From the NCBI GenBank assembly GCA_934096785.1, contig CAKONA010000044.1:1-8011 (forward strand): DNA of 8,011 nt. Reading direction: 5' to 3'. This DNA is from an uncultured Bacilli bacterium (lineage in GTDB: Bacteria > Bacillota_I > Bacilli_A > RF39 > UBA660). Shown piece by piece: positions 1 through 6,310 of the stretch. Within the stretch, counting starts at the first letter, position 1, and every line of letters begins with the position of its first letter. The position numbers and the translations under genes are program-made. Below the pieces are notes generated by a model. It was not told where the DNA came from, did no database searches, and worked only from the letters and a program-made list of their open reading frames with translations.

Positions 1-15
1 ATTCTAGCTTCTCTT

Positions 16-732
16 TTATTCATTGTTTACTCCACTAGTTAGTGTTTTCTTCATTTGTGAAGTTTCTACTCTTTTAGATGCTTCTTTTAATAATGTTTCT
101 AGGTCTCTATTATAGATATTTAAGTCATTTTGTAACATAGTAATCATTGTTTCTTTTAGTTCTTTATCTTCTACTTCTTTATATTCTTTAGTATCTATAT
201 AATCTTGTATAAGGTTATTTGCTTTTGTAATTATAGATTCTTTTTCTAGTGGTTTTGTTTCTTCTTTATTCAGTAGTTCTTCTAATACTCTTTCATTATC
301 TTTAACTATTTCTTCTAAGTAGTTTGTAGTGTTTAATTTTGATTCTCTTAGTTTTTCTGCATCTCTATCACACATTTTTTTGTATTCGCTTAGTGCTATA
401 AAAGCAAGTGTAAGCTCAGATGCTGTACAAAAACCTAGTATTTGGTCTGTAAGTGCTATATCAAAACATATGGTTAAAGATAAAACTAAAAGTACTTGGA
501 TTGCTCTTATTATTTTAGTAGAAATATTCTTTTTAGTTTTTACCTCTTCGTTTATAAGTTCTCTTGCTTCTCTAAGCTTGTTATAAAGTTCTAAGTTAGA
601 GTCACTGCAAGACTCAACTTGTTCTTTTGTTATACCTTTTGTTTCTAGTGTTCTTGAAATTAAGCGAGCTGAAGCTTCTATTTTATCTTCATGACTTTGT
701 ATTTTTGTTTCTAATTCTTTTATCTTACTCAT
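16..732 (-). CDS. M6: hairpin-membrane paralog with shared C-terminal module, unknown function
   Basis: I do not recognise this 238-residue protein beyond its membership of the local family. Residues 1-70 are charged and helical, with the family's Asn-containing segment at about 43-53 (SDSNLELYNKL). Residues 73-115 are hydrophobic and could form two membrane helices; the turn keeps 'ILG' but has lost the proline seen in the paralogs. The C-terminal module spans about 168-220 (NNLIQDYI, then RDLETLLKEA) but lacks the TDE element, so this is one of the more diverged copies. No signal peptide is seen, so both ends are probably cytoplasmic. Its ATG lies inside the end of M5 (8-bp overlap), and its Shine-Dalgarno GGAGG (739-743) is within M5 coding sequence, which suggests translational coupling. 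Only 15 bases follow the stop, with no terminator, so the operon may continue past the window. Confidence 0.88.
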   Translation of the reverse strand: MSKIKELETKIQSHEDKIEASARLISRTLETKGITKEQVESCSDSNLELYNKLREARELINEEVKTKKNISTKIIRAIQVLLVLSLTICFDIALTDQILGFCTASELTLAFIALSEYKKMCDRDAEKLRESKLNTTNYLEEIVKDNERVLEELLNKEETKPLEKESIITKANNLIQDYIDTKEYKEVEDKELKETMITMLQNDLNIYNRDLETLLKEASKRVETSQMKKTLTSGVNNE

Positions 733-1465
733 TACGGTCCTCCATATTTAATGTTTTTATTTTTTCTACTTCTTCTTGTACTTCTTTTCTTAAACGATTT
801 AGTAGTTTCATTATATCGCTTTCGTCTTTTCCATAGTTTTCTTGTAATAAGTAAAGTACTGCATTTTTAATATTTGGATCAAGTAAGTCCATATCTGGAC
901 ATTCTCCAGTTAGTACAAAGTTTTGTATTAGTTGATTAGCCATAAACATTAATGCTTCTTCACCTGATAATACTTTAATTCCTTCTTCTGATGGTAAGTC
1001 TTTCATTTGTTTTAATATTCTTGTTTCATTGTTTTCTAGGTTTATTCTAATTTTATCTATTTTGTTTCCTAAACCAATTAGATTACTTAATGTTTCATCA
1101 TAAAAGATAACATCTTTTTTTCTTGTATCAATAAGTCTATAGATTGAATAAACTCCTAATGATAAACCTAGTGGTGGCATAATAATTCCTAAAAATATAC
1201 TTAAGGATGCTAATAATTTATATTTTTTATAAGACTTTCTTATAGTTTCATCTTCCTTAGTCATTAATTCTTCTAATTTATTAGCTACTTCTTCTAAGTA
1301 TCCTACTAGATTATTATTAACTTGTAACATTTCTGTTAAGTCTTGTCCATTTAAATCATTTTTGCTCATTACTACATCAAATATATTAGCTGCTACATCT
1401 GATGTTTCTTTTATATTTTTAGATTGTCTTTCTATTTCTTCATTAAGATTATCTATTTTTAACAT
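725..1465 (-). CDS. M5: hairpin-membrane paralog with shared C-terminal module, unknown function
   Basis: A 246-residue family member of unknown function. I start it at ATG 1465 and not at the in-frame GTG at 1474, because that GTG forms part of the Shine-Dalgarno AGGTGG (1471-1476), which sits five bases before the ATG. The N-terminal region shows the family pattern around residues 22-60 (AANIFDVVMSKNDL ... NNNLVGYL). A hydrophobic hairpin at about 84-112 has the turn PPLG. The conserved post-membrane segment INLENNETRILKQMKDLP lies at 141-158. The C-terminal module is at about 174-225 (NQLIQNF, then KDESDIMKLLNRL) and is followed by a charged coiled-coil-like tail. It begins 9 bases after M4 ends and overlaps M6 by 8 bases. 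The products are inferred to sit in the cytoplasmic membrane with both ends inside. Confidence 0.9.
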   Translation of the reverse strand: MLKIDNLNEEIERQSKNIKETSDVAANIFDVVMSKNDLNGQDLTEMLQVNNNLVGYLEEVANKLEELMTKEDETIRKSYKKYKLLASLSIFLGIIMPPLGLSLGVYSIYRLIDTRKKDVIFYDETLSNLIGLGNKIDKIRINLENNETRILKQMKDLPSEEGIKVLSGEEALMFMANQLIQNFVLTGECPDMDLLDPNIKNAVLYLLQENYGKDESDIMKLLNRLRKEVQEEVEKIKTLNMEDRNE

Positions 1466-1470
1466 AAAAC

Positions 1471-1476
1471 CCACCT
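1471..1476 (-). promoter_or_regulatory. Shine-Dalgarno site that fixes the M5 start
   Basis: Reading on the minus strand, AGGTGG is followed by GTTTT and then ATG (1463-1465). The site begins directly at the TAG stop of M4 (1475-1477). It rules out the GTG at 1472-1474, which falls inside the ribosome-binding sequence itself. Confidence 0.75.
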
Positions 1477-2191
1477 ACTTTAATTGTTTATTTATTGTTT
1501 CACTTTGTACACTTTCTTTTGCTTGTTTTAATAATGTATTTAAGTCTGTTTCTTCTGTATCTTGACTAAGTTGTAATAACATTATCATCGTTTCTTTTAT
1601 TTCACTATCTACTTTGTTAAGTTCTATTTCACTTCCGTTTATATAGTTTTCTATTAAGTCATTTGCTTTTACTACCCTTATAACTGATACGCATTCTTTT
1701 GATGGTTCAGCCTTAGGTAATGTTTTAGAACGTTTTAATATTAGTGTTAAATTATTATCAAGCGTATTTGTAGTATCTTGTACTGTTTTTACTAAACTAT
1801 CTAATTCACCTTTTTTACCTATTATTTCTTTCATATCTGTTACACGTGCGAATATAAATTTTACTGTTCCATAAAGGAATGTGAATGTTCCTAGTTTAGG
1901 TAGTAAGAATATTAATACTGAACTTGCAAATCCTAAGGCTGCTGCTTTTTTATATTCCATTTGTACTATATTATATTGTGTTTTATTTACTATATCTAAC
2001 TTTCTTGATAAATCAATTAGTCTATCTGATAAGTTTTCATTAGTTAACATCATGTTTGCTAAGTCTTCTGCTGCAATTTCTTTTCTAGATGCAAGTTCTA
2101 AATACATATCTTCTACTTCATCTTTTACTTTATTTATTTCCCTAATATATTCTTCTTTTTCTTTGTTAAATCTTGTAACAGTTGTTAACAT
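1475..2191 (-). CDS. M4: hairpin-membrane paralog with shared C-terminal module, unknown function
   Basis: A 238-residue family member of unknown function. Its start is well supported by a perfect AGGAGG (2197-2202) overlapping the TAG stop of M3. The N-terminal helical region carries the family pattern at about 25-60 (ELASRKEIAAEDL ... NENLSDRL). The hydrophobic hairpin at about 82-115 has a PKLG turn and only about 15 residues per arm, short for two full membrane crossings, so a re-entrant or monotopic hairpin is possible. The post-hairpin segment (TLDNNLTLILKRSKTLP) is at 143-159. The C-terminal module at about 175-225 reads ANDLIENYI, then EETDLNTLLKQAK, and ends in ETINKQLK, close to the ends of M2 and M3. 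Its 3' end shares a 42-bp, 40-match DNA repeat with M2. It sits 9 bases from both neighbours. Confidence 0.9.
   Translation of the reverse strand: MLTTVTRFNKEKEEYIREINKVKDEVEDMYLELASRKEIAAEDLANMMLTNENLSDRLIDLSRKLDIVNKTQYNIVQMEYKKAAALGFASSVLIFLLPKLGTFTFLYGTVKFIFARVTDMKEIIGKKGELDSLVKTVQDTTNTLDNNLTLILKRSKTLPKAEPSKECVSVIRVVKANDLIENYINGSEIELNKVDSEIKETMIMLLQLSQDTEETDLNTLLKQAKESVQSETINKQLK
1517..1558 (-). repeat. Dispersed direct repeat, copy in M4
   Basis: This 42-base stretch matches 5601-5642 in M2 at 40 of 42 positions by eye. It encodes the core of the C-terminal module (about TDLNTLLKQAK). Weaker copies of the same segment occur near the 3' ends of M6, S1 and S2. Confidence 0.8.
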
Positions 2192-2200
2192 TATTTCCTC

Positions 2201-2941
2201 CTATTTAAGTTCTTTCTTTATTGTTTCTTTTTGTGATTGTTCTTTTGCTTCTTTTAATAATACATTTATATCTTCTTCAGATGTATTTAAATCTGACTTT
2301 AGTAGTTTTTTCATTGTACTTAATATTTCTTCTGATATATCCATATCTTCTAAGGTCATATCATTGTTTATACAATTTTGTATTATTGTGTTTGCTGATA
2401 AAATTAAGTTTGTTTCTTTTGATGAAAATAATATTTCTTGTCCATCAGGTAATTCTTTTATCATACTTTCTAATATTGTTTTGTTGTTTTGTAAGTTATT
2501 TGATATGTCATTCGTAAGTGAACTTATACTATCAAGTTTTTCTTTTTGTTCATAGATTTTATTAACTCTCTTATGGTTTTTAATATATTCGCTTAATGAA
2601 TATAAGAATACTCCTAAAGGTATTGCTGGCATTACAGGTATTGTCATTGTTGATGCAAAACATATGAATGCTACTGTTGAACATATTAACATTGCTGTTA
2701 ATTTTGAACGTCTTTTATTAGTTATTTTAACTTCATTATCAACGCATGCTTTAAATGTTATAATTGTATCTAGTAATTTATTATAAAGTATATCATTTTG
2801 TTTTGATTTTTCTAGTAATTCTTCTCTTCTTTTATTTTTTCTATCCATTACATCAGCAAATATTTCTGATGCTTGGTTTTCTATATCAAGAAGTGTTTCT
2901 TTTATTTCATTTAATTTTGCTTCAAAATCTTTATTATCCAT
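2201..2941 (-). CDS. M3: hairpin-membrane paralog with shared C-terminal module, unknown function
   Basis: A 246-residue family member of unknown function. The start is supported by AGGAGA (2949-2954), eight bases before the ATG. The N-terminal pattern is ASEIFADVMDRKNKRREELL at about 24-43, followed by the conserved Asn near 49 (KQNDILYNKL). A long basic lead-in (TNKRRSK) precedes the hydrophobic hairpin at about 81-118, with the turn PAIPLG; the positive charge before the hairpin fits a cytoplasmic N-terminus. The segment ISNNLQNNKTILESMIKELP at 146-165 matches M4 and M5. The C-terminal module at about 181-233 reads ANTIIQNC, then SEEDINVLLKEAK, ending ETIKKELK. It is 14 bases from S3 and 9 from M4. 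This is the first of four consecutive membrane-type genes after the soluble trio. Confidence 0.9.
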   Translation of the reverse strand: MDNKDFEAKLNEIKETLLDIENQASEIFADVMDRKNKRREELLEKSKQNDILYNKLLDTIITFKACVDNEVKITNKRRSKLTAMLICSTVAFICFASTMTIPVMPAIPLGVFLYSLSEYIKNHKRVNKIYEQKEKLDSISSLTNDISNNLQNNKTILESMIKELPDGQEILFSSKETNLILSANTIIQNCINNDMTLEDMDISEEILSTMKKLLKSDLNTSEEDINVLLKEAKEQSQKETIKKELK

Positions 2942-2955
2942 TTTTAATTCTCCTA

Positions 2956-3570
2956 TTATTGTTGTTTTAATGTAAATGGAGTTCCTCTAAATCTATCAAG
3001 TAAGCTTCTTAAATCAGTTTCATCTGTATGAAGTGCATCTTGTAACACAGAAACTGCTTTATTTTTTATAGTGTAAAGAGTTGACTCTTCATCAAGTTCT
3101 TTATCTTCTACATACCTTTTTATTAATCTTACTGCTTCTTCTGTTAAAACTCTATTAAAGGTTTTTGTTTCTCTTTGTGATTTTTCTTCTTGTGGAAAAG
3201 CGCTAAGCCAACTATCTATGTAAGATAAATCTTCGCTTTCTCCTTTAAGAGCAAAGAAACTTCTGCCAGCACTAACTAGTAATACTTTTATTCTACTATA
3301 AAGTTCACCTGTTAAAGCATTAAATGCAAGATATTTAATGTTTCTTTCTTCTTTAGTATCATCTAGTCCAACACTAATTAAAGCTCCACTTGCGTATTCT
3401 GATAGTTGGTTACTATATGCTAGAATATTTTGTAATTCGTCTAATAACGAAATTACTCTTTCTTCAGAAACTCCATCTTCTAGTTCTTTTTCTCTTTTAC
3501 TTATTGCATGCTCTAATTTGTTTATAGCTGGAAGTGTTTGTTCTAATATTTGTGCTTCACTATAAGTCAT
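2956..3570 (-). CDS. S3: soluble paralog with shared C-terminal module, unknown function
   Basis: A 204-residue protein of unknown function with no hydrophobic hairpin. I start it at ATG 3570: GGAG (3577-3580) is six bases upstream. The alternative ATG at 3582 has its AAGGAG directly abutting, which leaves no spacer. The body (1-140) is mostly predicted helix, with AISKREKELEDG near 22-33 and a slightly hydrophobic amphipathic stretch at 92-108. A motif KGESEDL near 109-115 recurs as KGETEDL in S2, linking the two bodies. The C-terminal module at about 145-193 (VRLIKRYV, then HTDETDLRSLLDRF) has the full TDETDL core. The last residues (GTPFTLKQQ) are unlike the ETIKKELK ending of the membrane-type copies. 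A 55-base gap separates it from S2, the largest in the operon. Confidence 0.88.
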   Translation of the reverse strand: MTYSEAQILEQTLPAINKLEHAISKREKELEDGVSEERVISLLDELQNILAYSNQLSEYASGALISVGLDDTKEERNIKYLAFNALTGELYSRIKVLLVSAGRSFFALKGESEDLSYIDSWLSAFPQEEKSQRETKTFNRVLTEEAVRLIKRYVEDKELDEESTLYTIKNKAVSVLQDALHTDETDLRSLLDRFRGTPFTLKQQ

Positions 3571-3576
3571 TTTTAT

Positions 3577-3588
3577 CTCCATCTCCTT
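3577..3588 (-). promoter_or_regulatory. Doubled Shine-Dalgarno region deciding the S3 start
   Basis: The minus strand reads AAGGAGATGGAG here, followed by ATAAAA and ATG (3568-3570). Two GGAG-type sites flank an ATG at 3582. The upstream one touches that ATG with no spacer, while the downstream GGAG is six bases from the ATG at 3570, so 3570 is the better start. Confidence 0.6.
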
Positions 3589-3616
3589 TTTTAGATTTCT
3601 TGTTATTACTTTTTTC

Positions 3617-3678
3617 TTAGTTTGTTTACATAACTGGTTTCATACTTATTTTGTTTTTATATTGTTCTAATAATGTTT
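3617..3678 (-). repeat. Direct repeat, 3' end of S2
   Basis: Matches 4263-4324 at 58 of 62 positions by eye, covering the last coding part of S2 plus nine bases beyond its stop. The homologous S1 stop is preserved in register at 3617-3619, but S2 stops earlier at 3626-3628 because a codon corresponding to GAA in S1 reads TAA. Confidence 0.85.
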
Positions 3679-4246
3679 TTAAATCTGTTTCATCAGTATT
3701 AAGTGATTCTTGTAACATTTTAGTAACTTTATCTTTCACTGAAAATAATATTTTATCTTCTTCTAATTCTCCGAAATCAATATAATTATCTATTACTCTT
3801 TGTGTTTCGGTACTTATAATTTTTCTATAAGAATATCTGCTTTTACAATTACTATAGACTGGAGACTCGTAAAATCTTCTTGATAATGCTAGAGAATCTT
3901 CAAAACATAGATCTTCTGTTTCTCCTTTTTTTAGAGTGTCAAGTAACCAACTGCTTACTAGGTCTTTTAAGAAATCTATGTCTTCTCTTTCTTCTTCTAA
4001 ATCTATATGTGCCAAATACATTGTATTTACTGTTTGTTTGCTTGGTTCTTCGCCGCCTAAAGATTCTGCATAGTTTATAAATTTACGTAGGTTTATTCTT
4101 TTAGTCTTTAATATATCTAGTTCAGTTTCTATTTGTTTTAATCTTACAGCTGTTGTACATTCATTTATTTCTTCTTCTACGTTTACTAATGATTCTTTTA
4201 TTTTATTAATTGAACTAACTATATAGTTTATATCATTCTTATTCAT
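3626..4246 (-). CDS. S2: soluble paralog with shared C-terminal module, unknown function
   Basis: A 206-residue protein of unknown function and no clear membrane segment. The start follows GGGGGAG (4254-4260) with a seven-base spacer. The N-terminal part is helical and coiled-coil-like (about 10-60), then acidic (LEEEREDIDFL, 83-93) and ends with KGETEDL at 107-113, shared with S3. The module at about 147-197 reads QRVIDNYI, then LNTDETDLKTLLEQYK, a near-consensus copy. The tail KNKISMKPVM is identical to that of S1, and the DNA there is almost identical, marking S1 and S2 as a tandem duplication whose upstream parts have diverged greatly or were exchanged. S2 lacks the last three residues of S1 because of an earlier stop. 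Located 16 bases after S1. Confidence 0.9.
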   Translation of the reverse strand: MNKNDINYIVSSINKIKESLVNVEEEINECTTAVRLKQIETELDILKTKRINLRKFINYAESLGGEEPSKQTVNTMYLAHIDLEEEREDIDFLKDLVSSWLLDTLKKGETEDLCFEDSLALSRRFYESPVYSNCKSRYSYRKIISTETQRVIDNYIDFGELEEDKILFSVKDKVTKMLQESLNTDETDLKTLLEQYKNKISMKPVM

Positions 4247-4253
4247 TTTTATT

Positions 4254-4260
4254 CTCCCCC
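4254..4260 (-). promoter_or_regulatory. G-run Shine-Dalgarno of S2
   Basis: The minus strand reads GGGGGAG, seven bases before the S2 ATG and two bases after the S1 stop codon. It is one of four starts in this operon with five or more consecutive G. Confidence 0.65.
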
Positions 4261-4262
4261 TT

Positions 4263-4324
4263 TTAGTTTGCTTCCATAACTGGTTTCATGCTTATTTTAT
4301 TTTTATATTGTTCTAATAATGTTT
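4263..4324 (-). repeat. Direct repeat, 3' end of S1
   Basis: Partner of 3617-3678, 646 bases away, 58 of 62 identical. It covers the C-terminal LLEQYKNKISMKPVM coding region, the last three codons of S1 and its TAA stop. Confidence 0.85.
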
Positions 4325-4913
4325 CTAAGTCTCTTTCTTTTGTATAAAGTGATTCTTGCAGCATTCTTACTGCTCTATCTTTAACACTAAATAGTGTTAC
4401 ACTTTCTGGTAAAATATCAAAGTTGATATAGTTTTCAATTAATTCTTCTGCGCATTTATCTATAGTTTCTTTTGTTTTAGTTTCTTTTGTAGTATATGCG
4501 TAGTCTGCTTTAGTATTTAGTTTACTAACAAAATATGAAAGTAGTTTTATATTACTATAAGACAATCTAATTATTGAAGTATCAAATTTTGTATTATCTT
4601 TTGATTGTGAAAGTGAAGTTGTGTATAATGATATAATTCCTGATATTGACACGGCTAAATCATCTATTTCACTTTTTGCATCGTCTAGTAAAATTCTCAT
4701 TTCATCGTTTGTTTCTTTATCTAAATTAGCTGTATATAGTACTTCTCTGGTTGCTTCATTTAACTTTCTTTTTGACATTTGTAGTCTATCAAAGTTTCTA
4801 TTTACTTCTCCTAGTTTTTCTACAGTTATAGGACTACTTAATTCCTCTATCATATTTTTTGTAATAGTCATTCTACTATTAATAGTTCTAATGACTTCGT
4901 TTAAATTATTCAT
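4263..4913 (-). CDS. S1: soluble paralog with shared C-terminal module, unknown function
   Basis: A 216-residue protein of unknown function. The start follows a run of seven G (4922-4928) with an eight-base spacer. The body is mainly helical, with a mildly hydrophobic stretch at about 86-101 (LAVSISGIISLYTTSL). That stretch is much weaker than the hairpins of the membrane-type genes but at a similar position; it may be a worn relic or simply a buried helix. The C-terminal module at about 154-205 reads EELIENYI, then TKERDLETLLEQYK, with TKERD where most copies have TDETD. It ends KNKISMKPVMEAN, three residues longer than the duplicated end in S2. It lies 25 bases after X and 16 before S2. Start choice and family membership are secure; function is not. 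Confidence 0.9.
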   Translation of the reverse strand: MNNLNEVIRTINSRMTITKNMIEELSSPITVEKLGEVNRNFDRLQMSKRKLNEATREVLYTANLDKETNDEMRILLDDAKSEIDDLAVSISGIISLYTTSLSQSKDNTKFDTSIIRLSYSNIKLLSYFVSKLNTKADYAYTTKETKTKETIDKCAEELIENYINFDILPESVTLFSVKDRAVRMLQESLYTKERDLETLLEQYKNKISMKPVMEAN

Positions 4914-4921
4914 TTTATTTT

Positions 4922-4929
4922 CCCCCCCT
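4922..4929 (-). promoter_or_regulatory. G7-run Shine-Dalgarno of S1
   Basis: The minus strand reads AGGGGGGG, eight bases from the S1 ATG. Seven consecutive G in such AT-rich DNA is striking. Length changes in a homopolymer here would alter spacing and pairing to 16S rRNA without touching the reading frame. Confidence 0.6.
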
Positions 4930-4938
4930 AAATTCTTT

Positions 4939-5559
4939 TTATTTATATTTTTGTATTAGTTTTGTTACTGCTTCGTCTTGATTCATACAATATATGTAGT
5001 AATAGAAGTCACTTTGTGCTTCTTCAAATAGATTGTATATTTGTGATTCATCTGCATTTAAATTTTTTGGATATATTATTGTATTTTCACTTTCAAAAGT
5101 AGCTGCATCTTTTATATTTATTCTTTTTCTATGTCCTGTTTCTATATTCTTGTATGTTCTAAGTCCTCTTATTGGTGTAAGTATATTTTTAACAGGTTTA
5201 GCATAACCACGTTTGAATATGCTATCTATGTAAGTTCCATTATAAACATATATTCCATTTGTATCTTCTTCGCTTATTCTCCATGGATATCTTTCAAAAT
5301 ATATATTTCTTATTAGTTCTTCATCACTAATATTAAAGTCTTTCTTTTCAGTACCTATCTCTATATTGTATTTTGAAAATACATGTCTTATATATCTATT
5401 ATCATCTACTCTATCTAAGTCTCTAAAATTTAAATACATTTGTACTTTTTCATCATCTTCTAATTTTTTTATTATTCTTAATGTATCTTCTTCATCTTTT
5501 AACAAGACTTTTAAGTTTTCAACATCTTTTCTTATTTGATTAATTAATTCTTCTTTCAT
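4939..5559 (-). CDS. X: singleton operon protein of unknown function
   Basis: A 206-residue protein that I do not recognise and that is not an obvious paralog. Residues 1-48 are charged and helical (two helices around KDVENLKVLL and EKVQMYLNFRDL). The middle is rich in aromatic and basic residues and probably a mixed alpha/beta fold: YIRHVFSKYNIEIG (56-69), IYFERYPWRI (86-95), IYVYNGTYIDSIF (103-115), and a basic stretch GLRTYKNIETGHRKRINIKD (132-151). No membrane segment or signal peptide is seen. Near the end, LNADESQIYNLFEEA (167-181) resembles the family's LNTDETDLKTLLEQ core, which may be a very diverged module or chance. Its ATG overlaps the TAA of M2 as TAATG and lacks a good Shine-Dalgarno site, so it probably depends on translation of M2. 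Confidence 0.85.
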   Translation of the reverse strand: MKEELINQIRKDVENLKVLLKDEEDTLRIIKKLEDDEKVQMYLNFRDLDRVDDNRYIRHVFSKYNIEIGTEKKDFNISDEELIRNIYFERYPWRISEEDTNGIYVYNGTYIDSIFKRGYAKPVKNILTPIRGLRTYKNIETGHRKRINIKDAATFESENTIIYPKNLNADESQIYNLFEEAQSDFYYYIYCMNQDEAVTKLIQKYK

Positions 5560-6299
5560 TATTTCATTTCTTTCTTTATTGTTTCTTTTTCTGCTTCTTG
5601 TTTTGCTTGTTTTAATAATGTTTTTAAGTCTGTTTCATCTGTAATTAAATCTTGTTGTAGTAATTTAACAGCAGTTTCTGAGATTTCTGAATCAACTATT
5701 CCTTGAGTTAATACTCCAGAACTGATATAGTCTTGTATTAAAAGGTTTGCTAGTACTATTCTATCTTTTGAATTTATTGATGATTTTTCTTCTTTGATGT
5801 TCTTTTCACTTGCTTCAGTTAGTCTTTTCATTAAGAATGTTTGATTATTCTTAAGATTGATTTTTATTTCTTCTGATTTTTCTTTATAACATTTAATTGT
5901 TTCCATTACTTCATCACGATAGTGAATGAATTGAACTGCTTTATAGTAATCGTATGATACTTTAGCTATATATGCTTGGATTGGTAAACATAATAATGGA
6001 TTAATAAATGCAGCGGCAATGTTTGCAACTACTCCGATAGAGAATGCTGTTGTTAACTTTTTAGAAGTTTTTTCCATATCCTCACTAATTGGTGTAATAC
6101 ATTTTGATAACTTTTCTAAACCATCTGCTAGGTTTGACATAAGTTCAATGTTTCTTTGTGATAACTCTAGTACGTATTCTTTTGGTAAATTTTTATTTGT
6201 TACAACTTGTTCAAATATTTCAAATGCTTCTCTTTGTGTTTCAAATATAATGTTGATTGCTTCCTTTTCTGTTCTTTCAACTTTGTTTTGATATTTCAT
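5559..6299 (-). CDS. M2: hairpin-membrane paralog with shared C-terminal module, unknown function
   Basis: A 246-residue family member of unknown function with a near-consensus copy of every region. The N-terminal helices carry AFEIFEQVVTNKNLPKEYVL (25-44) and the conserved Asn at 50 (SQRNIELMSNL). The hydrophobic hairpin at about 82-115 has the turn INPLLCLP. The segment IKINLKNNQTFLMKRL (145-160) matches M3-M5. The module at about 182-233 reads ANLLIQDYI, then ITDETDLKTLLKQAK, ending ETIKKEMK. The start is nine bases after the M1 stop; its Shine-Dalgarno is G5 (6305-6309) and overlaps that stop. Both ends are expected to face the cytoplasm. The C-terminal coding DNA is 40 of 42 identical to part of M4, although the proteins are only distantly alike elsewhere. 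Confidence 0.92.
   Translation of the reverse strand: MKYQNKVERTEKEAINIIFETQREAFEIFEQVVTNKNLPKEYVLELSQRNIELMSNLADGLEKLSKCITPISEDMEKTSKKLTTAFSIGVVANIAAAFINPLLCLPIQAYIAKVSYDYYKAVQFIHYRDEVMETIKCYKEKSEEIKINLKNNQTFLMKRLTEASEKNIKEEKSSINSKDRIVLANLLIQDYISSGVLTQGIVDSEISETAVKLLQQDLITDETDLKTLLKQAKQEAEKETIKKEMK
5601..5642 (-). repeat. Dispersed direct repeat, copy in M2
   Basis: Partner of 1517-1558 in M4, about 4 kb away, 40 of 42 identical by eye. It encodes the TDETDLKTLLKQAK core of the C-terminal module. Confidence 0.8.
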
Positions 6300-6304
6300 A
6301 ATTT

Positions 6305-6310
6305 CCCCCT
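6305..6310 (-). promoter_or_regulatory. G5-run Shine-Dalgarno of M2, overlapping M1 stop
   Basis: The minus strand reads TAGGGGGAAATTATG: the TAG stop of M1, five consecutive G, a five-base spacer and the M2 ATG. Stop and ribosome-binding site share bases, consistent with ribosome re-initiation. Confidence 0.65.

Noticed and set aside
1466..1474. GTG start of M5 at 1474
   Set aside because: The GTG is part of the Shine-Dalgarno sequence for the ATG at 1465 and itself has no spaced upstream site.
1881..2555. Open reading frame of 224 codons on the plus strand
   Set aside because: It is antisense to M3 and M4, which carry conserved family motifs and good ribosome-binding sites. Its product is Ser/Phe/Ile-rich, as expected from the complement of Glu/Lys-rich genes, and its GTG start has an upstream GGA only two bases away.
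1517..5642. CRISPR-like array from the recurring 33-42 base blocks
   Set aside because: Copies are hundreds to thousands of bases apart, irregular in spacing, in frame and coding for the same protein motif.
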